Source: Anaeramoeba flamelloides
Lineage: Eukaryota; Metamonada; Anaeramoebidae
Assembly (NCBI GenBank): GCA_027625915.1
Contig: JANTQA010000029.1
Coordinates: 8,370,001 to 8,434,000 of the forward strand
Length of the DNA stretch: 64,000 nucleotides
Reading direction: 5' to 3'
Positions 11,960 to 24,204 of the stretch are shown here, one piece after another. The translations under genes were made by a program, and so were the position numbers. The notes beneath the pieces are model-generated. The model had not been told where the DNA came from, made no database searches, and saw nothing but the letters and a program-made list of their open reading frames with translations. Position 1 is the first letter of the stretch. Every line of letters starts with the position of its first letter.

Positions 11960-12156
11960 CAGTCACTTCCGCTTTTAAGATGTAAACTTTTAACAAAATT
12001 TAAGGCACAGAAAATTTCGAAATAAAGGCACAAAATTCAAATTCAAATAAAATAATTTGTGAAATAAAAAATTTCAAAAAAAGTGCTTTACTTTGTGAAT
12101 TTTTGTTGTGCCTTAAATTTGGTTCAAAGTTCACATCCAAAAAGTGGAACTGACTG
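11960..12156 (+). mobile_element. F1 MITE copy 1
   Basis: The 197 bp element has long terminal inverted repeats: the left end is CAGTCACTTCCGCTTTTAAG and the right end, in reverse complement, is CAGTCAGTTCCACTTTTTGG. Both inner flanks contain TTTAAGGCACA. It has the same length as copy 2 and almost the same as copy 3. It lies about 540 bp downstream of the hydG stop. Confidence 0.85.
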
Positions 12157-12697
12157 TAATTTTTTTTTAATTTTTGTAATTTTAAATCAAAAAAAAATAT
12201 TCACAATGTTTTTTTTATTTTTATTACTCTTATTTTAAAAATCTCAATGTTAACAAAAAAAATCAAAAACAAAAAAGAAAAAAAAAAAAAAAATAATTCA
12301 AAAAATGACAAAACAATAAAAAAAACAAAGCTAATGTATTATTATATATATATATTATAATCTATTAATTTTAATTTTGGGAAAATTTTCAATTAATTTC
12401 TTACTAAAAAAATTTTTATAATATAAAAACGAAAATTAAAAGAAAACTTTTCAAATAACTCTAAATTTTCAAAATTAAAAATAAAATAAATAAATAAATA
12501 TTTTTAAAAAAAAATCGTAAAAAAAATTAAAATCAAAAAAAAAAAAAAAAAGTAATCAAAAAAAGTAAGAATAATAATAATAATACTTTGTGGAAAAGAG
12601 GAAGAATAAATAAAATCAATAAAAATATAAAAATGATTCACAATTTGTAAAAATAATTAATGAAAAATTTTTCTATCCAATGATTGGTAATCCCACG
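12157..12697. other. low-complexity 3' flank of hydG
   Basis: A-rich and poly-A/T sequence fills the gap between the F1 copy and the hydG stop. No gene is seen. Confidence 0.6.
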
Positions 12698-15600
12698 TTA
12701 CCAATACATATCTCTAACACCATTTTCAATTTGCTTGAGTTGTTTGCTGACTTTTTTACGTACGTTTGGATCGGGAATATTTGACAATTCTCTTTGAAGT
12801 GCATCAAAGCCAACACTTCTTGTTGTTGGTGAAGCGTAATCATGTAAATATTCAGCGACGGTTAAAATTCCATTTGGGTGACAAAAGTTATGGATATCAC
12901 CACGCTTAGCGATACTCATAAATTCCTCCCCTGTTCTTCCCAATCTGTAACAAGCTGTACAAAAGCTTGGTAAATAGCCGTTTTCTAAGAGATCACGGAT
13001 AACTTCATCTGTGGGTCTTAAATCTGCTAAGGTGAATTGGCCCTCACCTGAGGAATCGTCACCTTCGTTTTTCTTATTATAGCTTCCAATGTTTGTTCTT
13101 GATCCTGCACTCATTTGAGAAATTCCAATGTGCATTAAGGTTTTTCTCATTTTTTGGGATTCTCTAGTGGACAAGATCATACCAGTGTAAGGAACAGATA
13201 CTCTTAGAATTGCAACAAGTTTGATAAAGTTTGGATCATCAACAAGATATTCGGTATTACCATAATATGGTGTGTTTTTTGCGGGTCTTAGTCTTGGAAT
13301 TCTTTGTTTAGTCGTAAAATTTTAATTATTTGATTCACAAGCAAGATAAAAAAGTGATGTTTTTCATTTTTAAAGAATGAAAGAAGATGGAGGAAAAGAG
13401 AGAAAGAGTTAAGCAATCTTTTTAAGCAAAAAAAGAGAGATCGGTAGATGGATAGAAAGAAAGTGTAAATGAGAAATAAACTTACGAAATAGTGTGGGGG
13501 CCTGAGTTATAAGTGTTTTCTAAATGGATGGCATGCTGTAAGAGACTCAAAACTTCAAATCTGTAGTCAAATAACCCAAATAAGGCACCTAATCCTACAT
13601 CGTCGATGCCTCCTAAATTTGCACGATCCATATTTAATAATCTCCAGTCATAATCAGATTTTGGTCCATAAGGGTGCAAGTCTTTAAAGGTTTCGCGGTG
13701 ATACGTTTCCTGGAATAGTGCAACAGTTCCAACACAATTTGTTGCCTTTAATCTTTTCATATCGGTTACAGATAAAGATGGAATTTCAATATTAATTCTT
13801 CGTACGTCACCATGTGGTGGTGTTTTTACTTTTGATGCAACTTGTACTGCTTCTAGAAAATTCTCAAATGGATATTTTGGATGTTCTCCACATAACTATT
13901 TTTCAAAGGGTTTTTGTTTAATTTTTGAAAATCGGAGAAAAATTTTGTTTTTTTTATTTTTTTTGGAAAAGAAAAAAGAAGTTAAAAGGTGAAATTGAGA
14001 TAAATTGGGTTTTTTTTTTTTCTGTTTAATTGAGTTTATAAACCTTTATTCAAATTATTTAGCCTCAAAAAAAAAAGATTAAAATACACTTGTTTTTTTT
14101 AAGTAAAATAAGGGATTTTATTGTCTGGGATTGGATAATAGAGGGTTTTTTATCGGGTCCGAACCACAATACAATTTCAAAATCTGAAATACTCTTTAGT
14201 TTGTAGGTGTTTTTTTAAAAAAGAATATATCTGTAAAGTATTCTTCAATCATTTTATGATTTTATGAAAAAATCAAAAAAACAGGAAATTACAGTCAGCT
14301 CCACTTTTAGGACACAAACTTTGAACGAAATTTAAGGCACAGAAAAAATCTCAAATTAAAGCACATACGTTGAGATTTTGTTTTTACAAATTATTGTATT
14401 AGAATTTGAATTTTGTGTCTTTATTTTGAGATTTTTTTTGTGCCTTAAATTTTGTTGAAAGTTTGTGTATTAAAAGTGGAACTGACTGTATATAAAAAAT
14501 AATTGTCATTTAGTCGTTTAATTTTCTGAATTAGGAATAAATCCATCACATGGCCAATTATTTATAATTTTAGATGATTTCGATCAAGTTTGGTTTATTG
14601 AAAATTGATTCTCTCTATTGAAAAAATCAAAGAAAACCTTTTCCTCAAAAAAAATCTTTTGAAACACTTTTTATGTGATTTTTGGTACATTAAGAAATTG
14701 AACGTTGGGGGTTTATAATTCCAATTAAAATAAAGAAAATGGAGATGACTTACCATTAAAATACGTTTGTGTCCAATTTTTTGAATTGCTCCGACTTCTT
14801 TTACGATCTCTTCGTTAGACAAAAAGCTCCTTTTTGTTTTAATATATAGTAAGAGACAAAAAAATGGTTAGTTATTGAAAATTATTTTTGGTTTATAATT
14901 AATAAGATTGAAATAATAAAGATAAACAAAATTTAAGAAAGTTTTAATCTATTTACCTTGGAATTTCTTTATTAGCTACTCTATAACCACAGTACTTGCA
15001 ACTTCCGAGACAATAATTTGAGGTATACAATGGAGCAAACAAGACAATTCGATTCCCATAAATCCTTTCTTTGATAGATAATGCTGTGTTTAGTAATTTG
15101 TCCATAAATTGAGAATTGTTAACATCAACGTTTAGGAGAGTTGCAGTTTCTTTCAAGGATAGACCTAAAGGGTAGAGTATTTTCAAAAAAAAAAAAAAAG
15201 AAATATCAATCAAGAATTAAAAAAAGAAATTAAAATTTTTTGCATGTTTTGATTAAATTAAAAGAAACAGTTTCTTTTGTGATTAAAACAATTGTTTGAG
15301 AAGTTTAAAACACAAAGAAGGATTTGTATATCAAGTTACCTTGTACAAATTCGCCTGCGGACGAATCAATGCCTTTTAATAATGATCTTTCCTTCGCTTT
15401 TTCAAGAATGTCATCAATCACCTTTGGATCCTTTGCTAATGGTTTTGTTGATTCTAAGACTTCCCAGATTTCTTTTTCGTTAATAATGTCTGAAGACTTT
15501 GGTAAAATGAGATTTTCTATATTAGGCAAGATAAAAGAAAAAATAAAAAAGGTTTTTTGATTGTTTATTTCATTTTAAAAGAACACAATTAAAAGTGATA

Positions 15601-15742
15601 TTTAAAAAAGAAAAAGAAATTCAAAGATCTTACTTTCTTTTTCTGGACTCCACCTACTAAAAGAGCGGTACAAGCTTGAGGAATTTTGTAGGTTGAGTTT
15701 TTGGATGAGTTTGGATGAAGAACTTTTTTGTAAAGAAAGCAT
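12698..15742 (-). CDS. hydG: [FeFe]-hydrogenase maturase HydG, radical SAM tyrosine lyase
   Basis: Six exons splice in frame to 527 residues: 15742-15634, 15516-15340, 15164-14957, 14829-14754, 13895-13486 and 13301-12698. All borders are GT-AG; introns are 117, 175, 127, 858 and 184 nt. HydG cleaves tyrosine to deliver the CO and CN ligands of the hydrogenase H-cluster. The radical-SAM motif CLGSCKYC supplies Cys147, 151 and 154, and the C-terminal CX2CX22C motif of the auxiliary cluster supplies Cys441, 444 and 467. LCGEHPKYP and PRLRPAKNTP are typical family blocks. The first 36 residues (MLSLQKSSSSKLIQ...RSFSRW) are rich in Ser, Lys and Arg with no acidic residues before the core, as in hydrogenosomal or mitochondrial presequences. 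Intron 4 hosts an F1 MITE. HydE and HydF are not in the window. The call is secure; organelle targeting is inferred. Confidence 0.96.
14292..14488 (+). mobile_element. F1 MITE copy 2, inside hydG intron 4
   Basis: The 197 bp element is bounded on both sides by TA (14290-14291 and 14489-14490). Ends read CAGTCAGCTCCACTTTTAGG and, inverted, CAGTCAGTTCCACTTTTAAT. It accounts for about a quarter of the unusually long 858 nt intron. Confidence 0.92.
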
Positions 15743-15881
15743 TAAAAGACTGGATGAATAAAAAAAAAATAAAATAATCAAATCGCTTTGAGAACTTAAT
15801 TATCAATAAAGAACTTAAGTAACACTTGCTCTATTTAATAGAACGAATATTTTAATTTTTGAAGAATTGAGATGTTAGACT
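15743..15881. promoter_or_regulatory. hydG 5' flank
   Basis: An AT-rich gap of about 140 bp lies between hydG and the small upstream ORF. No motif can be named. Confidence 0.25.
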
Positions 15882-16151
15882 TTACTTTTTTTTTACAAAT
15901 TTTCTGTCAAGAAACAAAATCAGAGAAACACTTTGAAAATCATCGCTGTCGTTGGAAAATAGGTTGACGTCAATCCAAGAATTACAAAAATTAATATGTG
16001 CGGTTTTTTTGAGAATTTTTTGGTTTGAACAAATTATAAAGTTTGAAAGCAAATGATAACTGAAGTGTACATTTGAAGTTGAGTCAATTAAAGACAAAGT
16101 TTGAAAACTCAATTCTATTTCTGTTGAATTTAGAAAGAATTTTTCAATCAT
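15882..16151 (-). CDS. hypothetical 89-residue protein
   Basis: A complete frame runs from ATG (16151) to TAA on the same strand as hydG and ends about 140 bp before its start. The product (MIEKFFLNSTEIELSFQTLS...NSWIDVNLFSNDSDDF...) has mixed composition without homopolymer runs, and its codons are less A/T-extreme than the spacer. No signal peptide, membrane segment or known motif is visible. It could be a single exon of a larger gene or a chance frame. Confidence 0.35.
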   Translation of the reverse strand: MIEKFFLNSTEIELSFQTLSLIDSTSNVHFSYHLLSNFIICSNQKILKKTAHINFCNSWIDVNLFSNDSDDFQSVSLILFLDRKFVKKK

Positions 16152-16484
16152 AAATGAGTATGAAAAGAAATACTTTATTGGAAAACTTTTATTTTCGGTA
16201 GTGTGAATTTATTCGACATTCTATTTTTGTATTGGATAAAATGTTGTTAAAAACTGAAAAATGATCAATTTTTGGTAGTAACGATCTTTTAAAATATCTT
16301 ATTTTCCTATTAAAAAAGGAAATGATTCAAATTTCTTGGATTATTAAGTGAAGTAGTTTGTTGAAAAATCACAAAGTTCTTTTCCAAAATCAATATAAAA
16401 TGATATTTTTAGAAATACTATTCAGCTGGTTTATTGAACTTTTCGATAAAATTTTAAATTGGAAAATATAATTTTAACTGTAAC

Positions 16485-16673
16485 ATGTCATGTTCAAAAC
16501 AAAGAACTAAAAGTACAAGTATAATGATGATTATTGTTGATCACAGTAGTATATTATTTTTAGTATCTGGTGAAAATGGGTACAAATTTTTATTCTTTTT
16601 TTTTTACTTTATTTTCCAATGCTTATTGCCAAATTCAAATAAAAGTTTAAAAATAATTCTTTTCATTTTTTAA
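16485..16673 (+). other. possible first exon, unknown function
   Basis: A plus-strand frame starts at ATG 16485 (MSCSKQRTKSTSIMMIIVDH, then SSILFLVSGENG) and degenerates into a Phe-rich run. A donor-like GTACAA follows GAAAATGG, so an exon of about 90 nt is possible. The frame is divergent from the 16151 ORF. No family is recognised. Confidence 0.2.
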
Positions 16674-16679
16674 AGAAAA

Positions 16680-16910
16680 GATATCCTCTGAACGGTAATC
16701 CTGCCTACACTACATTTCGGATAAAAAACCCTAAATGCAATTTTAGAGTTTCTGGGAGTGCCGTCAAGTGCCTATCTTTTAAATTCTGGAAAAGCTAAAG
16801 GAGGTAATTTTGTTGAATCACCTCTTCTCAACGATAAAAAAAAAAAGTTTAAAAATTTTTGCTTTATTTTTTATTTCTTTCAATTTTTTTTTAGTTTTAG
16901 TTTTATATAA
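16680..16910 (+). repeat. F12 repeat fragment with GAGTGCCGTC decamer
   Basis: This segment contains GGAGTGCCGTCAAGTGCCTA and neighbouring text related to 40920-41150 and 60660-60800. It is slightly GC-richer than its flanks. Confidence 0.45.
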
Positions 16911-18040
16911 AGATGGTGAAAATATTTCTTGTCTAAAGTGTTTAGAAATATAGTGGAGCTCGTTGCTTTTCAAAATATTCTTTATCAAGAATTATTTTAA
17001 AAGTAGAAATTAATCGATTTTATACAAATGATGATCAAAAAATTTGTATATTATATTGAAAATTCGAGTTTAGGAATAATTTAATTGCAAATCAAATAAT
17101 GATTTTTTTAATTATTAATTAGTTTTGAGAAGAGTTTAGACTTTTTTATAAATATTTTACTTATATATGCGAACTTGAAATATAAATATTCAATTCCGGA
17201 ATGAAAAATAATATTAATAAAAAACATTACAGAAATACACACAAAGAAGAAACAAATTAACTTTTAAGATTAGTCTATCATATTACTGCCAATTAAATCA
17301 ACAAACACAATTAGATCTATTTTTATATTAAAACATGATTAATGGTTTTGGGGATCTCTAAAAATAGTCAAAAGTTTAACATAATTTTTTTAATTAATTG
17401 ATCAAAAAACTTTCTACTAAAGGATAGATTCATTCAAAAAGTATTTGTGCTTAACCCCCCATTGTGTATTTAATCATTTATTTTTTTTTTTTATAAATAA
17501 TTTGCCTTACGTTGAATTTTGCATTTTTACTAAGGTTCCCAATAAACAACTGTAATCAATTTCTTTCCACTGTTTTGCCCCACTTTGCTAAATGACAATG
17601 AATTGAAAAGTGTACTTCTTTAATCTCTTTTTACAAATATCAAAGAAGATTGTTGATACAAAATTCTAAGATTTTTGGATACATAAATATATTAATTTAA
17701 GAAAACAACACAAGCAGGTTTGATTTAGAGAAAAAGAACAACACTTGAATGCAATCTTGCTATCTATTGACGTGTGAAAGAATAATAAAATTCTTTTTTG
17801 AAAAAAAAATATGAAATTTTAATTGACACATCTAATAAACAACTTTTTATATGTTTTTGGAAATATCATCTTTAGAAATATTTTCATTTTTCTTTTTTTT
17901 TATTCTTAAATAAATTTCCATTATTTTGAATATCAAATTTCCATAAAATAGACAATTGTAAACAAAAACATACCACCAAGATAAAAATAAAATTTAAGAA
18001 AGCAATTCATTTCTTTGGGATTTATTTCAAAAAAGAAATG
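16911..18040. other. AT-rich spacer
   Basis: I see no gene or delimited element here. Confidence 0.55.
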
Positions 18041-18236
18041 CATCGAGTTCCACTTTTAAGATACTAACTTTATACGAAATTTAAGATATACTTTTTAAAA
18101 AATTAAGACATATATTTCAAATTCTAGCAAAATAAAAGTGTAAAAAAAATGTGTTCCTCGAAAAGTGCCCTTATTTGTATTTTTTTTGTACCTAAAATTT
18201 TGATGAAAGTATGTTTATTAAAAGAGGAACTGACAG
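18041..18236 (+). mobile_element. F1 MITE copy 3, diverged
   Basis: The 196 bp copy has degenerate ends: CATCGAGTTCCACTTTTAAG at the left, and GGAACTGACAG followed by TA at the right. Internal TTTAAG(A/G)TATAC and GTACCTAAAATTTTG correspond to the subterminal blocks of the other copies. Its greater divergence suggests an older insertion. Confidence 0.75.
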
Positions 18237-19407
18237 TAAAAAATACATTATTTTACTAATTAAAAGTCAAAATTACCCAGGTGAAAGAAAATATACACGA
18301 TATCAAAAAATATAATAATTTATCGACTTTTAATACTAAAATATATTAAATTGAGAAAAATTTTCCACTTTTTTGATATTAAGAGGATTTTTTATGATAA
18401 GTTGTAAAATAAAGCTAAAATTCTTAATATTATTTTATTTTATTATATTTTAATATTTATTATTTTTATAAATAGAAATACTTCAGATCACCACTGCTTA
18501 AAAATATTTGAACAAGTATTTTGTTTCTCCCCTCTAACATTTTCACAAGAAAATCAATTTTTTCCAAATAGTGTTAATTAAAACATAAATTCGAACATAT
18601 TTTTACTTTATTATTAAAATAAAAAAAAAAAAAATTAAAAGACCATTCAATGAATATTTTGAGTATAAAAAAAAAAACAAGTAAGATTTTGAAAATCATA
18701 TATTTATATGTATCTTTCCACGTATAAAAAAAGACATCTTTTCTATGAATAATATATGTTAAAAACACGGAGGGTGAAAAAAAAGGGTGTAATTAAAAAT
18801 AGCTTTTAAATTACCATTGTAGGATTTTTCCACGTTAGAATGATTCAAACACAATAAAACACATGTTGGAATTTTTTAAAAATAAAAGAAAAAATAAAGA
18901 AATTTTAATCTTCAAATGAATAATTCAAGAAATTTATTTTTTACAACATGAATAAATTGAAATGATTTTTTTCAGCAAATACAGAACTTGCAATCAAAAA
19001 AATCCGAAAACAATTATAAATCAAAAATAAATCAAAAAAAATAAAAAAGCAAAAATGTGGTGAAATAATAATTTTTATTACATGATATAAGATTTAAAAT
19101 ACTTGAGGTTTCAAATTTTGATTATTAAATTCAAAATAACATTTTTTTGGTATTGACATCTTTCAATGAACTTTTCAATTTTAATTTTATTTATTTATTT
19201 TTTGATAATTATTTTGGAAAAAAATTCTCCAAGAACTTTCCAAAAAAGTGACATTTAAAAAAAAGTATCAACTCAGGAGTTTTTGTTTTTTAATATATAC
19301 ATAGGTGTTTTAAAGAACATACTAAAAATGAAAAAATCATAAGAAAAACGATTTTGTGTTGTAAAAGGAAATATCATTTCGTATATTTTCTAAATTATTT
19401 TATTCTT

Positions 19408-19444
<37 letters not shown>

Positions 19445-20488
19445 CACATCTTAAATTAATTGTTATTTTGAACAAAAATGAAACTCTTAAAGATTGTTAT
19501 TTTTTCAAAGGATAATAATAATTCATATATAAACATTGAATCTTACGGCTACACTAATAAAAAAAACGCTTTTTAAAACAAAAATCAACAAATTCTCAAT
19601 TAGAATATATTTTTAAAAAATTAAACAATTATTTTCAAATTTTTTTGACAAACTCCTGAAAAAACACCAAAAATACATGAAAAGGGAAAATTTTCTATTT
19701 TTTTCAAACAAATTCAAAATCATATAATTATTATTTGAACAATGTATCTACTAATTGTCTAGATTTAGTTTCCCCATGAAAGGAAAAAAAAAACTTGTGA
19801 TACAAAATATTGAAAAATATTTTATTCATCAGCTCTATAACTATACGTAATTGTCCTCATTGGCAAATTGGGTTTTAAAAGTATGAAAAGTTACCAAAGT
19901 GAACAAAAAGACTCTGTAAAATAATTGTCTGTACCAGATCTCGGTTTTTTTTTTTTTGTGAATCGAATTGTTAAGGAATGATCCATATTAAATTTTCCCA
20001 AAAAAAAAAAAAGTAAAAAAAAAAAATTAATTGAAATAATTTTTCGAATTAAAAGTCCTAACAAAGCTAATATTTAGATTAAATTAACACAATTCAAAAG
20101 TGGTTTTTAATTTTTGTATTTTAAAAGTCCTATTGTATAAACTTGAGGTTCTCTTTTTTTTTTGTTATTTTTTACGAAAAAAAAAAAAATAAAAAGTAAA
20201 AATTTTGAATTATTGTAATTTTTTTTTAAAAAAAAATGTACAAATTGACCTGAAATATTGATAATTAGCACCATTGAGGAATAAAAATAAAAATAAACAC
20301 CATTTAAAGACCATTTTTAATGATTTTTGACTTTTTGAGAAAATTCGAATATTTTTCATTTTCGAGTATTTTCGGCTTTTTTACAATTTCCCTTTTATGA
20401 CAAGAATTAAAAAAATAATCTTTTTTTTAAAAAAACACAAATAAAAAGAATAATTAATCAAAGCACGAATAAAAATTAATATGTATAT
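18237..20488. other. AT-rich spacer with (AT)n at 19411-19442
   Basis: The stretch is homopolymer-rich and contains a pure AT dinucleotide run of about 16 units. No gene is recognised. Confidence 0.6.
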
Positions 20489-22174
20489 TTATTTTTCCTT
20501 TTTAGTTTCAACAATATTTTTTTTTGAATATATAAAATAAAGTATACACATAACAATAAAATATATTAACGAAATCAAAACGAATAAATTTTCGCTCCAT
20601 TCAATCTTCATCAACACTGAAGGAACTGATTTGACTGGGAATGATGAATGGGAGATAAAGGTGCCATAATCCTCACTTGGCATTTTCTGTGATTTTAATA
20701 AAACCCCCTCTGAAGAATAAACCAATGAATTATCATTTCTAGGTTGTACAGAAATTGTCATACCGTTTTGCACTGCTATTGTGCGCAGCAATTTATCTAA
20801 ATTACTTTTTGGGACAAAATTCGACATTGGCAATAAAAGAAGGTCTGGGGAAATCTTGGTGTCATTCACAGGATTCAAATTATTTGCAAACTTTGAAGAG
20901 AAAATAAGATCAGATTTATAATAGCGATCCATTAAATCATCAAAATACATTACGGCTATTGATACCGAGTTATTGTTGATCTTTAAATTGAAAAAATATT
21001 GGTTGTCAGATTTTGAAATCCATTGAGATTGCCTTTCGAATTCGTTAATCGGATTTTTTTTTTCATTTTGTAAGATTATTTCGCCTTTATTATCGAGGAC
21101 GATGATTCTATTATTGAAAACCCTGTTTCTATTTCCCGAGGGGTCTCTTTTAAAAACGGAATAACTTGCGACAATGTGTATACTAGAATCAAGAGATATC
21201 TTTTTTAATTTTTTGATTAATTTTTTTTCATCTGTTTTTGAAATGACAATAGCATTAGACTCACTCCACATTATTAATTTGGGGTTAGTTTCCTTTGAGA
21301 GACGATGCGTTAAATTTAATAGATTTTCGTTGTAGGGCTTTAAAACCTTTTCTTGGAAATGCTCTTTGATGTAAGTTGATTCCCTTAATTGAGAAGCGTA
21401 TTTTGTCCTTAAGTATTCTTCTGTTTCATCAAGTGTTTCATATTGCTCGTTTAGCTGAGACACAGACAGGGAAGCGAGATCCAAAAGAGGCGATGCTTTG
21501 TGCTCGCTTCGAATAAAGAGTATTCTCGGGTAAGACAAATTTAAGATGAATGCTACCACAAAGCAGACAACTAAAAACCTTCGGAATATCTCAGGAAAGG
21601 AATTGAAGATTTGAAATTCTTCTTTTTTCTTTGAGCCGAGATAAAACAGTTGGCCAAAGACCCAATAGAGCGCACACGAAATAAAGGGAATAAAAAAATA
21701 TATGATGTTCATTGAGCCGGCGCTGTTTAATTGCGTTAGGTAGGGCAGTTTGGTTTGAAGGTACCCACACGCAATGCTACTTTTCAGCCTTGGGAGTACA
21801 AATAAGACAGCCGATCGAACAACCACAGATACCGCTGGGTAAATGAGTTGCGATCCGACATGCAACCGCAGCTTTCGATTTGAAAAAAGCATGTTTTGAA
21901 GAATCGCGGGTATTAGGTAATAAGCCATGCTGAATACTATCGTTTGGTAAGACGATATTTGTTGGTCCAACGAAATGAAATATCCACAAAGAATTGTCAA
22001 TCCACAGAAGGCAACATAAATTATCCTTTTTGCAAGTTTGTCTTCTTCCAGTTGCTGAAGATAGACTAATATGAAAAATGGTAGAAAATAACTTGACAGA
22101 AATTGGGAATGCTCATACGTGTCATTGTAGGTCAAAAAAAAGATCGGGATTAGGAGCAAATAAAAATATCTCAT
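20489..22174 (-). CDS. Lnt-like polytopic membrane protein with a nitrilase-family domain
   Basis: A single uninterrupted exon encodes 561 residues from ATG 22174. The frame is open for 21 codons further up but without an ATG, so an upstream exon cannot be excluded. The N-terminal 230 residues hold several hydrophobic segments. The remainder resembles the carbon-nitrogen hydrolase domain of bacterial apolipoprotein N-acyltransferase, with Glu305 in LIMWSESNAI and Lys373 in NEKKNPINEFE, at the same spacing (68) as the E. coli catalytic Glu-Lys pair. The position of the catalytic Cys (motif ICYE) reads AVMYFDD, so Cys is replaced by Met409 and acyl transfer as in Lnt is unlikely. A final membrane segment lies near the C-terminus. 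The gene is visibly GC-richer than its flanks, suggesting transfer or different constraint. Substrate unknown. Confidence 0.72.
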   Translation of the reverse strand: MRYFYLLLIPIFFLTYNDTYEHSQFLSSYFLPFFILVYLQQLEEDKLAKRIIYVAFCGLTILCGYFISLDQQISSYQTIVFSMAYYLIPAILQNMLFSNRKLRLHVGSQLIYPAVSVVVRSAVLFVLPRLKSSIACGYLQTKLPYLTQLNSAGSMNIIYFFIPFISCALYWVFGQLFYLGSKKKEEFQIFNSFPEIFRRFLVVCFVVAFILNLSYPRILFIRSEHKASPLLDLASLSVSQLNEQYETLDETEEYLRTKYASQLRESTYIKEHFQEKVLKPYNENLLNLTHRLSKETNPKLIMWSESNAIVISKTDEKKLIKKLKKISLDSSIHIVASYSVFKRDPSGNRNRVFNNRIIVLDNKGEIILQNEKKNPINEFERQSQWISKSDNQYFFNLKINNNSVSIAVMYFDDLMDRYYKSDLIFSSKFANNLNPVNDTKISPDLLLLPMSNFVPKSNLDKLLRTIAVQNGMTISVQPRNDNSLVYSSEGVLLKSQKMPSEDYGTFISHSSFPVKSVPSVLMKIEWSENLFVLISLIYFIVMCILYFIYSKKNIVETKKEK

Positions 22175-24025
22175 CCCAAAAAAGTAACTTAAAAATGAAA
22201 AAAAATAAAGCAAATACCATTTTTTTTTTAACAAGTTTTAGACTCAGCTCTTGTTTTTTAGCTTTTCTTTTTGGTTAACATTAGGAAACTTTCAACTCAT
22301 AAATTGTTTCCCAATCTTGAAAAACATAAAACTTTAAATAAAGGGTTTAAAAGATCAATTTTGGTTTTTAAGGTTAACATCAATACTACGAATTTTCGAC
22401 ATACTCAAGGATTGTTTCTATGAGACCAAAACGGCAGCAAGAAAAGGACCTTGTTTTATTTGAATACAATTCAAAAAAATAGTTTTGTGACAAAATGATT
22501 TTGAGCTGGAAAATGGAACTTTTTTCTAAAAAGACAATCTTTTTTTATCTTGAGTGTAGTTTAATTTTTTCAAAACCAAAATATGGATCTAGTGTATAGT
22601 ACTGAAAAAAATACTGGCCATGAAAAAAATCCCTGACAAGATTTTTAATAGTGAATAGTGGGAAAATCAGATTTGTTAAAGCTTTCATTTTCAATAAAAT
22701 CCTTTTTATAAATAACCAAATTGTTAATGAGTTTACGAATAAACCTACCTAAAGTTCATTAAAATTGGGAGTCTATAAAATACCCAAGTTATTTTTTGAT
22801 GACCAAAGTAGATCAACCTTTTTTTCAAAAACAATTGAGTTTTATTAGAGGTTTACTATGAATGTTTGGAAAATGATAATTTTTATTTTTGTTTTTTGGA
22901 TTGATTGAATAGTGTTTTGAGCAAGTTTAATTTTATTAATCATTATTCTAATAAGTAGGTGAGTTATAATTTTAAAAGTTTGATTTGTAAATATAGGGAT
23001 TTGATCAAAAATTTGGAATTACACAACAATTTTGCCAATATTCATAATTAAAAATCTTGTTCAGGGATCTTTTTCATTTCCAGTATTTTTTTCACTGCTT
23101 TACACAAGATTCAATTCTTTCAATTTGAAGAAAATAATTTTGATGAAGTCCACAGCCAAAACAAATACAACCGATTTAGATTTTGGCTATTCTTTAACCC
23201 CTTATAAACTCCAATTCAAAAATTTTGATTCACCAAAAAGCAAATTAATAAAATTGTTTGTTTAAAAATAATTTCAATGAGAAATTCTATATTTGAACTC
23301 TTACAAATAGAAATATTCGCAATTATTTTACAATTTACTTTATCCAAAATTGAAAATTTTCATAATTCTAAATACTAATAAATCACGAGTGTGTTTAACA
23401 ATAAAGAAAAGAATTTACTAATAAAATTTATTATTATTTTTAAATTAACCGATAGAAATTGGTCAAAAGTTAGACACCATCAACTTATTTCATTTGAGTT
23501 TTGACATTTAAAGGAACAGAACTAAACTTAATATTAATAATTTTAAAAAAGAATCAAAGTGAAATAAACTATAATAAGTAATAAATACCAATCTATAACT
23601 AAAAAAAAAAAAAAAAAATTTCTCACAAATCAATTTTAACTCGATATTTTTCAGAAATTGTATTATTGTGATTCTTTGTACCTTTTTAGCTGTTGATCAA
23701 AATATTATGAATATTATTGTTACTGTTCAGGATTAAATGAAAGAATCATTTAATCTGGTAATGAGATAATTTTGAAGTTACTAAATATGTAACTTCCTCT
23801 TCAAAGATCGTCTAAACCCGGCACAGTTATTAAAAGTATTTGAAAATTTAGTTTTCTAAATTTTTTGAATTTTAAGTTTATTAACACATGGGACATTGCT
23901 CTATTTTCTTCACCAATATTTAACTTCTAAAGAACTAATCCGAATTGTTTTTTAAAAAATAATTTATTTTATCCTTCTTCCTCATTTTTTTGATTCAATT
24001 ATCAACTTTTCGAGAATAAAGAAAG

Positions 24026-24060
<35 letters not shown>

Positions 24061-24204
24061 AAAGATTAAAAACAAAAAAATTAAAAAAATATTCCTTTTT
24101 TTGCAAGATTAAATAAAATACTGATGATAAAAAATCTGTTTTTTGGTTTTTTTTTTTTCATTAAATCATATGATTATTAAAATAAAAAAAAAATTAAATG
24201 AAAG
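22175..24204. other. spacer with weak coding-like islands
   Basis: Two small plus-strand islands stand out. At 22421-22483 a frame reads MRPKRQQEKDLVLFEYNSKK then stop. At 23142-23265 a frame reads MKSTAKTNTTDLDFGYSLTP and continues for about 20 residues to a stop. Both are too short for a call. A pure A run of more than 30 lies at 24025-24058. Otherwise nothing is seen. Confidence 0.4.

Noticed and set aside
12157-12700. Possible rRNA or structural RNA in the A-rich region downstream of hydG
   Set aside because: Only homopolymer and simple repeats are present; no conserved RNA core seen.
21777-21989. 70-residue frame antisense-shifted within the Lnt-like gene
   Set aside because: It is a shadow of the long frame, explained by that gene's higher G+C.
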